Origin: Lachnospiraceae bacterium
Lineage (GTDB): Bacteria; Bacillota; Clostridia; Lachnospirales; Lachnospiraceae
Assembly: GCA_902363835.1 (NCBI GenBank)
Contig: CABJBM010000042.1
Coordinates: 1-35,081, forward strand
Direction of reading: 5' to 3'
Length of the DNA: 35,081 nt
Shown: positions 21,783-31,713 of the stretch, one piece after another
Numbering within the stretch: the stretch's first letter is position 1
Layout of the letters: every line of letters starts with the position of its first letter
Position numbers and translations under genes: made by a program
Notes under the pieces: generated by a model
What the model was told of the DNA's origin: nothing
The model's database searches: none
Seen by the model: only the letters and a program-made list of their open reading frames with translations

Positions 21783-24700
21783 TTGCAGAGCTTGTTGGAA
21801 AAAATTAATTTTTATATAAATTCGCCGTTTCTGCTGAATGTTTTATTAATACTGGCTGTGTCCATCTGTATTGTACTGTTTATGCTGTATTACCGGCGTT
21901 ACCATTTTAATAAAAGGGTGCATTTCCCGGCCTGTTTCCTGGAGGAAGGAGATAAACCGGGTCCCAGTGAGTGGGAAGAGGAGATGCTTAAGCTGGCAGA
22001 AGATCATAGTAAAGTCAGACTGGTAGGACATAGCTTTGTTCTGAATGATTATAATCAGGCCGCCTATAAAAAACTGAATAAAATCAGGGACAGCATCTCT
22101 GCCGTATCCACTGATATCATTTCCCTGATTCCGGCAGCACGCTGGCTTTTTGACAATTTCCAGATGCTGTACCGGGAAATTAAAAAAGTGCGTACATCGG
22201 GAACCAGCTATGCCGTATTGCCGGTACTGGAGGAAAGGGAATACCGTAACTTTCCCCGTATTTATATTGTGGCAAAAAAGATGGTGGCGCTTTCCGGGGG
22301 ACACTTAAGTGAGGAAAATATTGACTTAATGCTGAAAGCTTATCAGCAGAAAATATCACTTACGGATAAAGAAATCTGGGTCTTGCCGGAAGTGCTGGGC
22401 TTTTGCATTCTTGAAGAAATCATTGCAATTGCGGAAGAAATTCTTCAAATGATTGATGTGAAGTCAAAAGCAGAAACATTTCTCCAGAATAAGCTGGCAG
22501 GTAAGCAGGGACCGGCTGAGATATCAGCACTGCTTTGCAAAATAGAAGAAAACTTGCGGCTGAACTACACATTCCATGCTCATGTAATATATCTGCTGAG
22601 AAATATGTCTTTTGATGAGGCTTCCATTCAAAGGTACCTGGAACATCATTTTGCATCCCTGGAAAGACAGGTGAAAACCTCCGGCATATTCATGGAAGAA
22701 GGGAAGATCGAATCATTTCTTGAGACAAATATCCGGACTTTGATTGTCAGCCTGAGGGATATCAATGAAGTTGATGAGGAAAAATTCTTTGAGGAATACT
22801 CCTGCCTGGAGCAGATTCTGTCTCAGGATCCGGATGGTGTATATCCAAAGATGGATTTGGAATCCAGGGGCATGTACCGTGGAGTTATTGTTAAGTTATC
22901 TCTCCGTTACCGGCTGCTGGAGGAGAAGATCGCAAGGGATTGCCTGGAACTGGCGGTTAAAGGAAGGGAGGAACTGCATTGCTCTCATCATGTGGGAGCT
23001 TATCTTTTAGGCAAGGGTTATCCGGTTCTGAAAGCAAAGGTATTGGGAAAGCCGGTACCCAAAAACATTAAGAAAAAGGTAAATGTAAATGGCATCCTTT
23101 ATTTCCTTGCCCTGTCCCTTATTACCTTAGGGGTAAGTGCCTGCCTGCTCTATGCTTTCCAAACCCTTGGCGGACTGCGGGCTGTTAACCGGCAGGTCAT
23201 TATCCTTTTGGCGGCAATTCCGCTTTTAATAGGCATTTCCTTAGAGATTACAAATTTTATATTTACCAGAAGAATTAAAGTCAGGAAGATTCCTTCCCTG
23301 AATTATCTGGAGGAAATACCAGAGGAAGCGAGAACCTTTGTGGTCATGCCGGTTATCGTTTCCTCAAAGGAACAGGGCCTGGGTTATATGGAACGTCTTC
23401 AAAAGCACTATCTGGCAAACAGGCAGCCGAATCTTTACTTTGCATTGCTGGTTGATTTTGAGGATTCCCCGGACCAGTCCATGGCAAAGGACCAGGTAAT
23501 TGAAAACGCTCTTGCCGCACGCATGAAGGAACTGAATGAGCTTTATCCGTCGGAGCACCAGCGCTTTTCCTTATTCTTCCGCTTCCGCAAGTGGAACCAG
23601 GCGGAAAACTGTTATATGGGCTGGGAGCGCAAGAGAGGAAAGCTGGAAGAGTTTAATAATCTTTTAATTGGAGCAGAAAAGGAGAATACCACCTTTTCCG
23701 CAATTTACTGCGACGAAAAGCTTCTTACCACCTTCCGGTATGCAATTACACTGGATGCGGATACCAATCTGCTTCGTGACAATGCCTCGAAACTGGTGGG
23801 ACTGATTGATCATCCTTTAAATAAACCGGTTCTGGATCCTGCAGGTCAAAGGGTGAAAGAGGGCTATGTCATCATTCAGCCTTCTGTAAGAAACCATATC
23901 GTGGATAAGAATGGCAGCAGGTTTACAAAAATCTTTGGAGGAGAATCAGGGCTTTCCCATTATGGAACCGTAATATCGGATATTTACCAGGATATTTTCA
24001 ACAAAGGAATCTATACCGGGAAGGGCATTTATGATATAAAAGCTTTTTACAAGGTGCTTGAAAATAAGGTGCCGGAAAACCGGATTCTCAGTCATGATCT
24101 TTTTGAGAGCTGCTATGCACGGGCGGCTTTTTCCAGCACAGTGAAGATTATGGACAATTTTCCCAACAGCGTCTTGTCCTTTACCAAAAGAGAACACCGA
24201 TGGCTGAGGGGAGACTGGCAGCTGGTGCCCTGGTTGTTTATGAAAAAGACTAAGGACGGGAAAAGCCTGTGTGCCCTGTCAAAATGGAAAATCTTTGACA
24301 ACTTGAGAAGAAGCCTGGTTCCTCTCAGTAAGACTTTATTTGTATTGCTGAATCTGGCATGGATGCCAAAGGCCTATTACCTTTGGCTGCCCCTTGTTTT
24401 TTTTAATGATATATTTTCCCTGGTGATCCTGCTGCTCGCAGTGATCACCCAGAAGTTATTCCGGCCAAAGCTTGCCTTTGTTTATAAAGGATTTTTAAAG
24501 GAGCTTGGTGCAATGCTTTATCGGGCATTCCTGGAGTTTACAATCACTCCCTATCGTGCTTATGTTGCTTCCGATGCAATTGTCAGAACTCTGTACCGGA
24601 TTCTTATCAGCAAAAAGAATCTCCTTCGCTGGAATACGGCGGAAGCAGTGGATGCTTCTATTGTCAATACCAGAAGAGGATATTTTCTTACCATGTGGAG

Positions 24701-27700
24701 TTCTCTTATTCCGGCTGTTGTCCTTGCAATCATTTTATTGATGGGATATTTGAGCCCGGCAGGAATGATTTTAACGGCAATCCTGATTGCTGACTGGGGA
24801 ATTGCCTATGAAATTGCATACCGGATCAGTCAGCCGGAAAAGAAGCTTCATCTGAGAGATAAAACACAGGACAATGAGCTGCTTATGGATACTGCACGCA
24901 GAACCTGGCAGTTTTTTAGAGAGCTTTCCATAAAGGAAAATAACTGGCTTTGTCCGGATAATTACCAGATTTCCATGGTTGAAAAGGTCAGCGATAAAAC
25001 ATCACCAACCAATATTGGGCTTCAGTTTCTGGCAATCTTATCAGCAAGGGATTTTGGATTTGAAACTTTAAGCTCTATGGTTGAAACCGTGGAAAACCTG
25101 ATGGAAACGATTCAGAAAATGCCGAAATGGAAGGGGCATCTCTATAACTGGTATCATATTAAAACCCTGGAGGTGTTAAACCCTGCCTATATTTCAACGG
25201 TTGACAGCGGTAATTTCCTGGGTCATCTGGTAACTTTGAAAAACGGCCTTCTGGAACAGATCAGCAAGCCGGTTTATTCGGACAATTTACTGTCCGAACT
25301 CAGGATTGCCATTAAGAACAGCAATGAGGAAATCCGGCTGAAAACCGGCATTCCCGCCGGAAATGGGCTTAGGACCGGGTATCAAAAGATCGGGGAACTG
25401 ACAAAAGATATTGCAGATATCTGGGAAAACTTAAACGACAGGGAGCTTCGGCCTTCTGCAAATTATCCCTGGACCAGGCAGTTAATGAACTTGATTGACA
25501 GCATTGTCAATGAAGTTGGGGCCTTAAAATTAAAGGAAGAGGCCTTTTCTTCCTGTCCGGCGCTTTGCCATATTGCAGAAGGGGACAATAATTTTGCAAA
25601 TACCATGACGGAGCGGATCAAAGCACTGAGCAATAAAATAGACTGCATATTAGAAAATGTTGATTTCCGCTTCTTGTTTAATGAAAAGAGAATGCTGTTT
25701 CATATCGGATATCATGTATCTTCCCATATGCTGGATGAAGGGTGTTATGACTTAATGGCGTCGGAATCGGCACTTACAAGCCTTCTTGCCATATCCATGG
25801 GGGAAGTGCCGTTAAAGCATTGGTATAAACTGGGAAGACCTTTAACCATTGTAAAGGGCATTCCCTGCTTTGTATCCTGGAGCGGTACCATGTTTGAATA
25901 TCTGATGCCGAATCTTGTGTTAAAAGAATATGAAGGCTCCGTATACGCTCAGACCTCCAGGGCAGCGGTGCTTCAGCATATGAAGTATGCAAAAGAAGCG
26001 GAGATTCCCTGGGGCATATCGGAATCCCAGTATTACCGTTTTGATTTAAATTCAAATTACCAGTACAAAGCCTTTGGTGTTCCCAAGATACGCCTCCAGC
26101 CGGTGCGCAAGAATTCCCTGGTGGTTGCTCCTTATGCAACCATGCTGGCACTGGATGTTGCGGAAGAGGAATGCATGGCAAATTTAAACCGGCTGAAGGA
26201 ATTAGGCGCCTTTGGTATTTACGGTTTCTACGAGTCTGTTGATTTTAATGTGCCGAACTCCGTGGAACTGAAGCCTTATTGCATTGTAAAATCCTATATG
26301 GCCCATCATCAGGGGATGATTATGGCGGCAATTAACAATTATCTCAATGAAGGCATCCTTCGGGAGCGGTTTCATGGGGAGATGATGATAAAGGCTTCAG
26401 AAGTCCTGCTGGAAGAAAAACGCCAGTCCTATTTGATTTCCATTGCCAAGCAGGGATATACAATAAAAATTGGGAAGCATCTTTTTAAAGAAGATATATA
26501 CAGCAACCGGTATGTTAATCATACAGGCGTAAATTCACCAATTGTGAATTATTTGTCAAATGGTAAGTATTCCCTGATGGTAACAACCGATGGGGATGGC
26601 TTCAGTAAATATGAGGACCGGATGCTTTACCGCTGGCGCTCGGATATTTATGCGAATACAGGTAATTATATTTATATCAAGGACATGAAGCAAGGGAAGA
26701 TTTGGAGCGCCGCCTACCATCCCACCAGAAAGGAACCGGAGGATTATCAGGTGATTTTCAGTCCCCACCAGGCGGAATTTAAACGCAGGGATGGAGATAT
26801 CTCATCACACATGATTGTGAGCCTGGATGCGGACCATAATTTTGAGATACGCAAGATCACATTTACCAATGACGGGAAAGGGGAAAAGCAGCTGGAAGTG
26901 ACCAGCTATATGGAGGTGGTGGATGATACCCATCAGGCAGAGTTAAGCCATCCGGCATTTAATAAGCTCTTTCTGGAAAGTGAGTACCTGGAAGAACAGG
27001 AAATCTTCCTTACAAAAAGGCGGCGAAAGAAGGAAGATGATAATTCCTATGTAATGCACATGGTAAAAACAGGAACAAAGCTATGTAAAAAGTTAGAATA
27101 TGAAAATGACAGAAAACGTTTTATCGGCAGAAACAATACCCTGGAGAATCCGGATGCAGTGGTTAACAGCCTTGCCTTTTTAAATAGTTCAGGCTTTTGC
27201 AATGATCCGATCATGAGCCTGCGGGCACAGCTTTCCATAGGAGCAGGTGAAACTGCCTGTATTTCTTTCATTACCGGAGTGTGCGGCAGTAAAGAGGAAG
27301 CAATAAAAATCGCAGGGGAATTAAATGTGAGCTACCGGATAGATGATATTCTGGAGAAATTCAGGCTGCAGACCAACCTGGAGTTAAAGTATTTAGAAAT
27401 TACCAGAACCCAGCTGAACGCTTTTCAGGATTTAATCAGCCCTGTGTTCTATCCTGCGGGTATTTACCGGGGACCGGATGAAAATATAAGACGGAACTTT
27501 ATGAATCAAAGCTTCTTATGGAAATTCGGCATATCCGGCGATAATCCAATTCTGCTTTTAATGGTTCGGTCCATAAAAGAGGAAAGAATCGTAAAGGATG
27601 CATTAAAGGCTTACGAATATTTAAGAATCAACCGTGTTATGGTGGATCTGATTATTCTGATTGATTCCAAACATGGTTATCATCAGGAAGTGGATGAATT

Positions 27701-27902
27701 AATCAACGATATGACAAGCTCCCTGCGGATTTATGATTCCAGAAGTGAGAAGCCAAGCTTTTTTACAATGCATACCTATGAGATGAAACCGGCGGAGCTT
27801 GATTTGCTGTATACGGTAGCCCGGGTCGTATTTTCAGAGAAGACGGGGATTTATTTTACCAATGGTAAAGAGAATCTGTATGAATTACTTGAGGAATATT
27901 AG
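21783..27902 (+). CDS. Cyclic beta-glucan synthase-like protein, GT84 and glucoamylase-like part
   Basis: About 2039 residues from TTG 21783 (AAGGAGG at 21768-21774, 8 bases before). It matches the first two thirds of cyclic beta-1,2-glucan synthases. A membrane helix lies near residues 15-38, more near 436-500, and a further set after the transferase. The GT84 transferase region has DADTNLL (near 657), SHDLFESCYAR (near 770) and REHRWLRGDWQ (near 803). A glucoamylase-like domain (PF10091 type) covers about 1040-1530 with SPTNIGLQFLA, NPAYISTVDSGNFLGHL, SWSGTMFEYLMP and GFYESVDFN. The C-terminal ~450 residues begin a GH94-like beta-sandwich. The protein polymerises glucose from UDP-glucose at the membrane; linkage type is inferred from family only. 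Intact relatives are a single chain of about 2850 residues; here the GH94 part is a separate frame. Confidence 0.85.
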   Translation: MQSLLEKINFYINSPFLLNVLLILAVSICIVLFMLYYRRYHFNKRVHFPACFLEEGDKPGPSEWEEEMLKLAEDHSKVRLVGHSFVLNDYNQAAYKKLNKIRDSISAVSTDIISLIPAARWLFDNFQMLYREIKKVRTSGTSYAVLPVLEEREYRNFPRIYIVAKKMVALSGGHLSEENIDLMLKAYQQKISLTDKEIWVLPEVLGFCILEEIIAIAEEILQMIDVKSKAETFLQNKLAGKQGPAEISALLCKIEENLRLNYTFHAHVIYLLRNMSFDEASIQRYLEHHFASLERQVKTSGIFMEEGKIESFLETNIRTLIVSLRDINEVDEEKFFEEYSCLEQILSQDPDGVYPKMDLESRGMYRGVIVKLSLRYRLLEEKIARDCLELAVKGREELHCSHHVGAYLLGKGYPVLKAKVLGKPVPKNIKKKVNVNGILYFLALSLITLGVSACLLYAFQTLGGLRAVNRQVIILLAAIPLLIGISLEITNFIFTRRIKVRKIPSLNYLEEIPEEARTFVVMPVIVSSKEQGLGYMERLQKHYLANRQPNLYFALLVDFEDSPDQSMAKDQVIENALAARMKELNELYPSEHQRFSLFFRFRKWNQAENCYMGWERKRGKLEEFNNLLIGAEKENTTFSAIYCDEKLLTTFRYAITLDADTNLLRDNASKLVGLIDHPLNKPVLDPAGQRVKEGYVIIQPSVRNHIVDKNGSRFTKIFGGESGLSHYGTVISDIYQDIFNKGIYTGKGIYDIKAFYKVLENKVPENRILSHDLFESCYARAAFSSTVKIMDNFPNSVLSFTKREHRWLRGDWQLVPWLFMKKTKDGKSLCALSKWKIFDNLRRSLVPLSKTLFVLLNLAWMPKAYYLWLPLVFFNDIFSLVILLLAVITQKLFRPKLAFVYKGFLKELGAMLYRAFLEFTITPYRAYVASDAIVRTLYRILISKKNLLRWNTAEAVDASIVNTRRGYFLTMWSSLIPAVVLAIILLMGYLSPAGMILTAILIADWGIAYEIAYRISQPEKKLHLRDKTQDNELLMDTARRTWQFFRELSIKENNWLCPDNYQISMVEKVSDKTSPTNIGLQFLAILSARDFGFETLSSMVETVENLMETIQKMPKWKGHLYNWYHIKTLEVLNPAYISTVDSGNFLGHLVTLKNGLLEQISKPVYSDNLLSELRIAIKNSNEEIRLKTGIPAGNGLRTGYQKIGELTKDIADIWENLNDRELRPSANYPWTRQLMNLIDSIVNEVGALKLKEEAFSSCPALCHIAEGDNNFANTMTERIKALSNKIDCILENVDFRFLFNEKRMLFHIGYHVSSHMLDEGCYDLMASESALTSLLAISMGEVPLKHWYKLGRPLTIVKGIPCFVSWSGTMFEYLMPNLVLKEYEGSVYAQTSRAAVLQHMKYAKEAEIPWGISESQYYRFDLNSNYQYKAFGVPKIRLQPVRKNSLVVAPYATMLALDVAEEECMANLNRLKELGAFGIYGFYESVDFNVPNSVELKPYCIVKSYMAHHQGMIMAAINNYLNEGILRERFHGEMMIKASEVLLEEKRQSYLISIAKQGYTIKIGKHLFKEDIYSNRYVNHTGVNSPIVNYLSNGKYSLMVTTDGDGFSKYEDRMLYRWRSDIYANTGNYIYIKDMKQGKIWSAAYHPTRKEPEDYQVIFSPHQAEFKRRDGDISSHMIVSLDADHNFEIRKITFTNDGKGEKQLEVTSYMEVVDDTHQAELSHPAFNKLFLESEYLEEQEIFLTKRRRKKEDDNSYVMHMVKTGTKLCKKLEYENDRKRFIGRNNTLENPDAVVNSLAFLNSSGFCNDPIMSLRAQLSIGAGETACISFITGVCGSKEEAIKIAGELNVSYRIDDILEKFRLQTNLELKYLEITRTQLNAFQDLISPVFYPAGIYRGPDENIRRNFMNQSFLWKFGISGDNPILLLMVRSIKEERIVKDALKAYEYLRINRVMVDLIILIDSKHGYHQEVDELINDMTSSLRIYDSRSEKPSFFTMHTYEMKPAELDLLYTVARVVFSEKTGIYFTNGKENLYELLEEY

Positions 27903-27907
27903 GCTTT

Positions 27908-30355
27908 ATGGAGGAAGAGGCTTTGGACACAGCATATGGACCAACAACACAGGAAAAAGAAAAGGAAGAATATGAATTTTTTAACGGCTTCGGGGGATTT
28001 GCCTGTGAGGGCAGAGAATATGAAATTCTGCTGGAGGGCAATAACAAACCGCCGGCACCCTGGATTAATGTTATCTCAAACAAGAACTTTGGATTTCAGA
28101 TATCAGAGTCAGGGGCGGGCTTTACCTGGAGCATTAACAGCAGGGAAAATAAGCTTACCCCCTGGTCCAACGACCCTGTAAGTGACAGAGCCTCTGAGGC
28201 AGTTTATATTCTGGATGAAATAACCGGTGAGGTAATGACTCCCATGTCTCTTGGAAGGTCTGACCGGGGCATTTACCGGGTAAGGCATGGCTTTGGCTAC
28301 AGCAGGTTCCTTCATGAGGAGGAACTGGTGGATCAGGAGCTGACTGTGTTTACCCCTTTGGATGAGCCGCTAAAGCTATGGAGCCTTAAGCTGACGAACC
28401 GTTCGGATAAAGTGAAGTATTTAAGCCTGACCTATTATGTGGAATGGGTTATGGGTACCCAGAGGGAAGAAACCAATCCCTATATTCTGACCTCTTATAA
28501 CAATGAGCATGAATGCTTATATGCAAAGAACATCTATACCATGAACTTTCAAAACACCTATTCCTACCTGTTTTCCAGTGAAACCATTGTGGGATATACC
28601 GGTGACAGGCAGGAGTTTCTGGGGCAGAAAGGCAGCATCAGGGAACCGCGGGGAGCAGAAGTCAAGCTTTCCTGTAATACGGGTGTATGTTATGATTCCT
28701 GCGGAGCAATCCAGGTATCAATCGCATTGCAGCCGGAAGAGAGCAGGACCGTGTCGTTTGGGCTGGGACAAAGCACCAGCCTTGAAGAAATATACAAAAT
28801 CAGAAACAAGTACAGAGATGCCGCCGCTTCTGAAAAGGAACTTGGCAGGGTGAAAAATTATTGGGATGGATTATTGGGAACGGTTCAGGTAAAGACAAAG
28901 GACAGGGCCATTGATATTCTGGTTAACGGCTGGCTGCTTTATCAGACGGTGGCCTGCCGCATTCAGGCAAGAGCAGGATTTTATCAGTGCGGAGGGGCTT
29001 ATGGATACCGGGACCAGCTTCAGGACACCCTTTCCCTTTTATTTGCGGATCCCGGCATTTTGCGCAGGCAGATTTTAATTGCCTGCAGCAGGCAGTTTGA
29101 AGAAGGGGATGTCCAGCATTGGTGGCATCCTCCCATGGGGATCGGAGTAAGGACGAGAATAACCGATGATTTGCTGTGGCTGCCTTATTGTACCGCGGCA
29201 TATATCCGAAGCACCGGAGATACCACAATTTTAAAGGATCAGGTACCTTACATCAAAGGCCCTGTGCTTAGGGAGGATCAGCATGATGTCATGTTTACCC
29301 CGGAAATATCAGAACGTTTTGACAGTGTGTATGAGCATTGTAAAAAAACCATTGAACGGACCTGTTTCGGAGAACATGGACTTCCTCTCATGGGCGGCGG
29401 CGACTGGAATGACGGAATGAATGAGGTAGGAATCATGGGGAAGGGGGAGAGTGTCTGGCTGGCATGGTTTTTGTATACTGTGCTGGGTGACTTCATTCCT
29501 CTTTGCGATCAGGAAGGCGATGGGGATTATGGCCGGGAGTTGGAGCAGAAACGGGAAGCACTGCTTCAAAGCATTGAAGAACACGCCTGGGATGGGGAGT
29601 GGTATCTTCGGGCCTTTTATGACGACGGCTCAAAACTGGGCTCAAAAGAAAACGATGAGTGCAGGATAGATTCCATCAGCCAGTCCTGGAGCGTGATATC
29701 AAAGGGGGCAAAAGAGGAACGGGCAAAAACAGCAATGCAGTCGGCGTGGCGTTATCTGGTAAGAGAGGAGGAAGCTATTTCCCTGCTTCTTGCACCTCCC
29801 TTTAATAAGACAAGCAAAAACCCGGGTTATATTAAAAATTATATTCCGGGCATGCGGGAAAACGGAGGCCAGTACACTCATGCAGCGGTTTGGCTGGCGA
29901 TTGCCACATCAATGCTGGGTGACTGTAACATGGCGCAAACCCTGTTCACCTTACTTAACCCCATCCATGTGACGCAAAACAGGAAGGATGTGCTCAGGTA
30001 CGAGAAAGAGCCCTATGTAATGACCGCGGATATATCCCTTTGCCCGCCTTATACGGGAAGAGGCGGCTGGAGCTGGTATACCGGTTCCGCAGGCTGGATG
30101 TACCAGGGACTGTTAAGCTGGTTTTTGGGCATTCGGAAAGAAGGAAATGAACTTGTCATTGATCCGGCAACACCGGCAAGCTTCGGCGATTTTTCCATTG
30201 AATATAAGTATGGAAATTCCCTTTATGAGATCAGGGTGGAAAGCAGAAGCAAAGGAATGCTGACAACGGAAGCAATCACCGTGGATGATAAGCTCATTCA
30301 GGGGAACAGGGTTTTGTTGGAGGATGATGGAAAAAGGCATCAGGTTATCGTATAG
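27908..30355 (+). CDS. GH94 glycoside phosphorylase part of the glucan synthase
   Basis: 815 residues with a complete GH94 (cellobiose / beta-1,2-oligoglucan phosphorylase) fold. It shows FFNGFGGFACEGREYEI, PAPWINVISNKNFGF, TPWSNDPVSD, GYRDQLQDTLSLL, QHWWHPPMGIGVRTRITDD, the catalytic acid motif GGGDWNDGMNEVG (D499-W-N-D502), and YTGRGGWSWYTGSAGWMYQ. It starts 5 bases after the stop of the upstream frame, shifted by two, with GAGGAA (27891-27896) as a modest ribosome site. The two frames together equal one usual cyclic glucan synthase. It should phosphorolyse or shape the glucan product. Whether the split is natural fission or a recent frameshift cannot be decided here. Confidence 0.88.
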   Translation: MEEEALDTAYGPTTQEKEKEEYEFFNGFGGFACEGREYEILLEGNNKPPAPWINVISNKNFGFQISESGAGFTWSINSRENKLTPWSNDPVSDRASEAVYILDEITGEVMTPMSLGRSDRGIYRVRHGFGYSRFLHEEELVDQELTVFTPLDEPLKLWSLKLTNRSDKVKYLSLTYYVEWVMGTQREETNPYILTSYNNEHECLYAKNIYTMNFQNTYSYLFSSETIVGYTGDRQEFLGQKGSIREPRGAEVKLSCNTGVCYDSCGAIQVSIALQPEESRTVSFGLGQSTSLEEIYKIRNKYRDAAASEKELGRVKNYWDGLLGTVQVKTKDRAIDILVNGWLLYQTVACRIQARAGFYQCGGAYGYRDQLQDTLSLLFADPGILRRQILIACSRQFEEGDVQHWWHPPMGIGVRTRITDDLLWLPYCTAAYIRSTGDTTILKDQVPYIKGPVLREDQHDVMFTPEISERFDSVYEHCKKTIERTCFGEHGLPLMGGGDWNDGMNEVGIMGKGESVWLAWFLYTVLGDFIPLCDQEGDGDYGRELEQKREALLQSIEEHAWDGEWYLRAFYDDGSKLGSKENDECRIDSISQSWSVISKGAKEERAKTAMQSAWRYLVREEEAISLLLAPPFNKTSKNPGYIKNYIPGMRENGGQYTHAAVWLAIATSMLGDCNMAQTLFTLLNPIHVTQNRKDVLRYEKEPYVMTADISLCPPYTGRGGWSWYTGSAGWMYQGLLSWFLGIRKEGNELVIDPATPASFGDFSIEYKYGNSLYEIRVESRSKGMLTTEAITVDDKLIQGNRVLLEDDGKRHQVIV

Positions 30356-30479
30356 GTTATTGATTACTGCTGTTTTTCATATGGCAGAGGATAATATGAC
30401 AAAATTTACTGTATTTGCACATCTTGAGATTTTTAGTCTCGCATTCATTCTGACTTAATTTGAATTCTATCATAAAACA

Positions 30480-30514
30480 GGCATAGACAAGTCCTTCCAC
30501 AACTTGTTTATGCC
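30480..30514. terminator. Hairpin after the phosphorylase gene
   Basis: GGCATAGACAAGT (30480-30492) pairs with ACTTGTTTATGCC (30502-30514), 13 pairs with one G-T, loop of 9. There is no U-run. It is probably the 3' structure of the glucan operon or an element before the next gene. The rest of the gap 30356-30564 is AT-rich, with no gene or clear promoter. Confidence 0.5.
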
Positions 30515-30564
30515 TTGAGCAAAGTGAAAAGAATAATAAAAACCGTGAAATTAGTGGAGGTAAA

Positions 30565-31500
30565 ATGAAGACTGACAGACGATTGACCAATGCTTATAAA
30601 AATGCTCATACTGTGTATTTTGATGATAATTCAAAATATATATTTTTTAGTGATATGCACAGAGGGGATGACAGCGTCTCAGATGAATTCACAAGAAATC
30701 AGAATGTTTTTTTACATGCATTAAATTACTACTATAAAGAAGGCTATGAATATATTGAAGTTGGAGATGGAGATGAGCTTTGGGAATATAAGAATTTTAG
30801 CGTTATTCGTTTGGCCCATAGCGATGTTTTTACCGTAATAAAAAAGTTTTATGATGCAGGCCGTTTTATTATGATATATGGTAATCATAATATCTATTTA
30901 AGATCAAAGCAGTTTATTAAAAAAAATTATTATCAATATTATGACGAATACAATCAAATACGGGTAGATTTGTTCCGGGGGCTGGAGCCAAAGGAGGCTT
31001 TGATTCTTAAACATAAAAAAACAAAACAGAAGATTTTTGTGCTGCATGGCCATCAGGGTGACGTTATGAATGATCAGCTGTGGCTTTTCTCCATGTTATT
31101 GCTTCGGTATTTTTGGAGGTATTTTCACATTGTTGGATTCGACAACCCAACCAGCCCGGCTCGTAATTTATATAAAAGGCATAAAGTGGAAAAGGTTTAT
31201 GACAGATGGATAGAAAAACATAAAATGATGCTTATCTGCGGACATACTCACAGACCTAAATTTCCCAAAGCAGATGACCTTCCATACTTTAACACAGGCT
31301 GTTGTATACGAACCCGGGGTATTAATGGGATTGAAATTGTTGACGGCAAAATACAAATGGTAGATTGGAGGATTGCCGCTTCTGAAAACGGAGAATTGCG
31401 TGTTCACAGAACAGTAGTCAGAGGGCCGGTGCCAATTGAAAAATATGATTATAAAAACAATCAATATTCCGCTCATTGTAAAAGCTATGATGACGATTAG
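30565..31500 (+). CDS. Calcineurin-like metallophosphoesterase
   Basis: A 311-residue cytoplasmic enzyme with all five metallophosphoesterase motifs: S-D-M-H (D30, H32), G-D-G-D-E (67-71), G-N-H (106-108), HGHQGD (161-166) and GHTHRP (226-231). These bind two metal ions and hydrolyse phosphate esters or phosphodiesters. There is no signal peptide. GGAGG lies close before ATG 30565. The subgroup, with the long insert between motifs four and five carrying aromatic residues (LLLRYFWRYFHIVGFDN), resembles UDP-diacylglucosamine hydrolase-like proteins only in general; the substrate is unknown. The stop codon borders an antisense IS3 transposase relic. Confidence 0.88.
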   Translation: MKTDRRLTNAYKNAHTVYFDDNSKYIFFSDMHRGDDSVSDEFTRNQNVFLHALNYYYKEGYEYIEVGDGDELWEYKNFSVIRLAHSDVFTVIKKFYDAGRFIMIYGNHNIYLRSKQFIKKNYYQYYDEYNQIRVDLFRGLEPKEALILKHKKTKQKIFVLHGHQGDVMNDQLWLFSMLLLRYFWRYFHIVGFDNPTSPARNLYKRHKVEKVYDRWIEKHKMMLICGHTHRPKFPKADDLPYFNTGCCIRTRGINGIEIVDGKIQMVDWRIAASENGELRVHRTVVRGPVPIEKYDYKNNQYSAHCKSYDDD

Positions 31501-31604
31501 CGGATATTGTATTTAAAAATATCATCTCGGGCTTGTTTGGGAGTCTCATAATGAGCATCCTGAATAAGCTCTCTTTTTATGGTCCGATAAAACCATTCCA
31601 TAAG
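31500..31604 (-). pseudogene. Vestige of an IS3-family transposase (OrfB C-terminal part)
   Basis: Minus-strand translation reads LMEWFYRTIKRELIQDAHYE and TPKQARDDIFKY, then a stop at 31497. This is the well-known segment near the end of IS3/IS150 OrfB integrases (M-E-x-F-[YF]-x-x-[LI]-K-x-E-L ... E-[TA]-x-x-[EQ]-A-x-x-x-I-x-x-[YF]), including the last catalytic-domain helix. Only about 31 codons remain; upstream the frame enters the tetR operators, where the likeness stops. No terminal repeats or intact element are present. Confidence 0.7.
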
Positions 31605-31641
31605 ATCAAAGAAAAATTTAAATATAATGGATACAAAGGTG

Positions 31642-31691
31642 TTGACCGAATCGGTTAATTGTGTTATTCTGTCATTAACCGATTCGGTCAA
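31642..31691 (+). promoter_or_regulatory. tetR-rph promoter with two palindromic operators
   Basis: TTGACCGAATCGGTTAA (31642-31658) and its exact reverse complement (31675-31691) flank a 16-base spacer. Each contains an 11-bp palindrome, ACCGA-N-TCGGT, so there are two operators with centres 33 bases apart, about three helical turns. TTGACC (31642-31647) doubles as -35, and TATTCT (31665-31670) is the -10 with a 17-base spacer. One operator covers the -35 box and the other the start site, a strong repression layout. A weaker likeness (TTTGATTCAGTCAAAA) at 32338-32353 precedes the next gene. Confidence 0.85.
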
Positions 31692-31713
31692 AAATATTTA
31701 AGAGGTGAGTTAT

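Noticed and set aside
29278..29584. Several minus-strand frames of 60-100 codons inside the glucan synthase genes
   Set aside because: They are shadows of strongly supported genes on the plus strand and show no family motifs.
30357..30590. 77-residue minus-strand frame after the phosphorylase
   Set aside because: No ribosome site or recognisable family; it crosses a hairpin and overlaps the start of the phosphoesterase.
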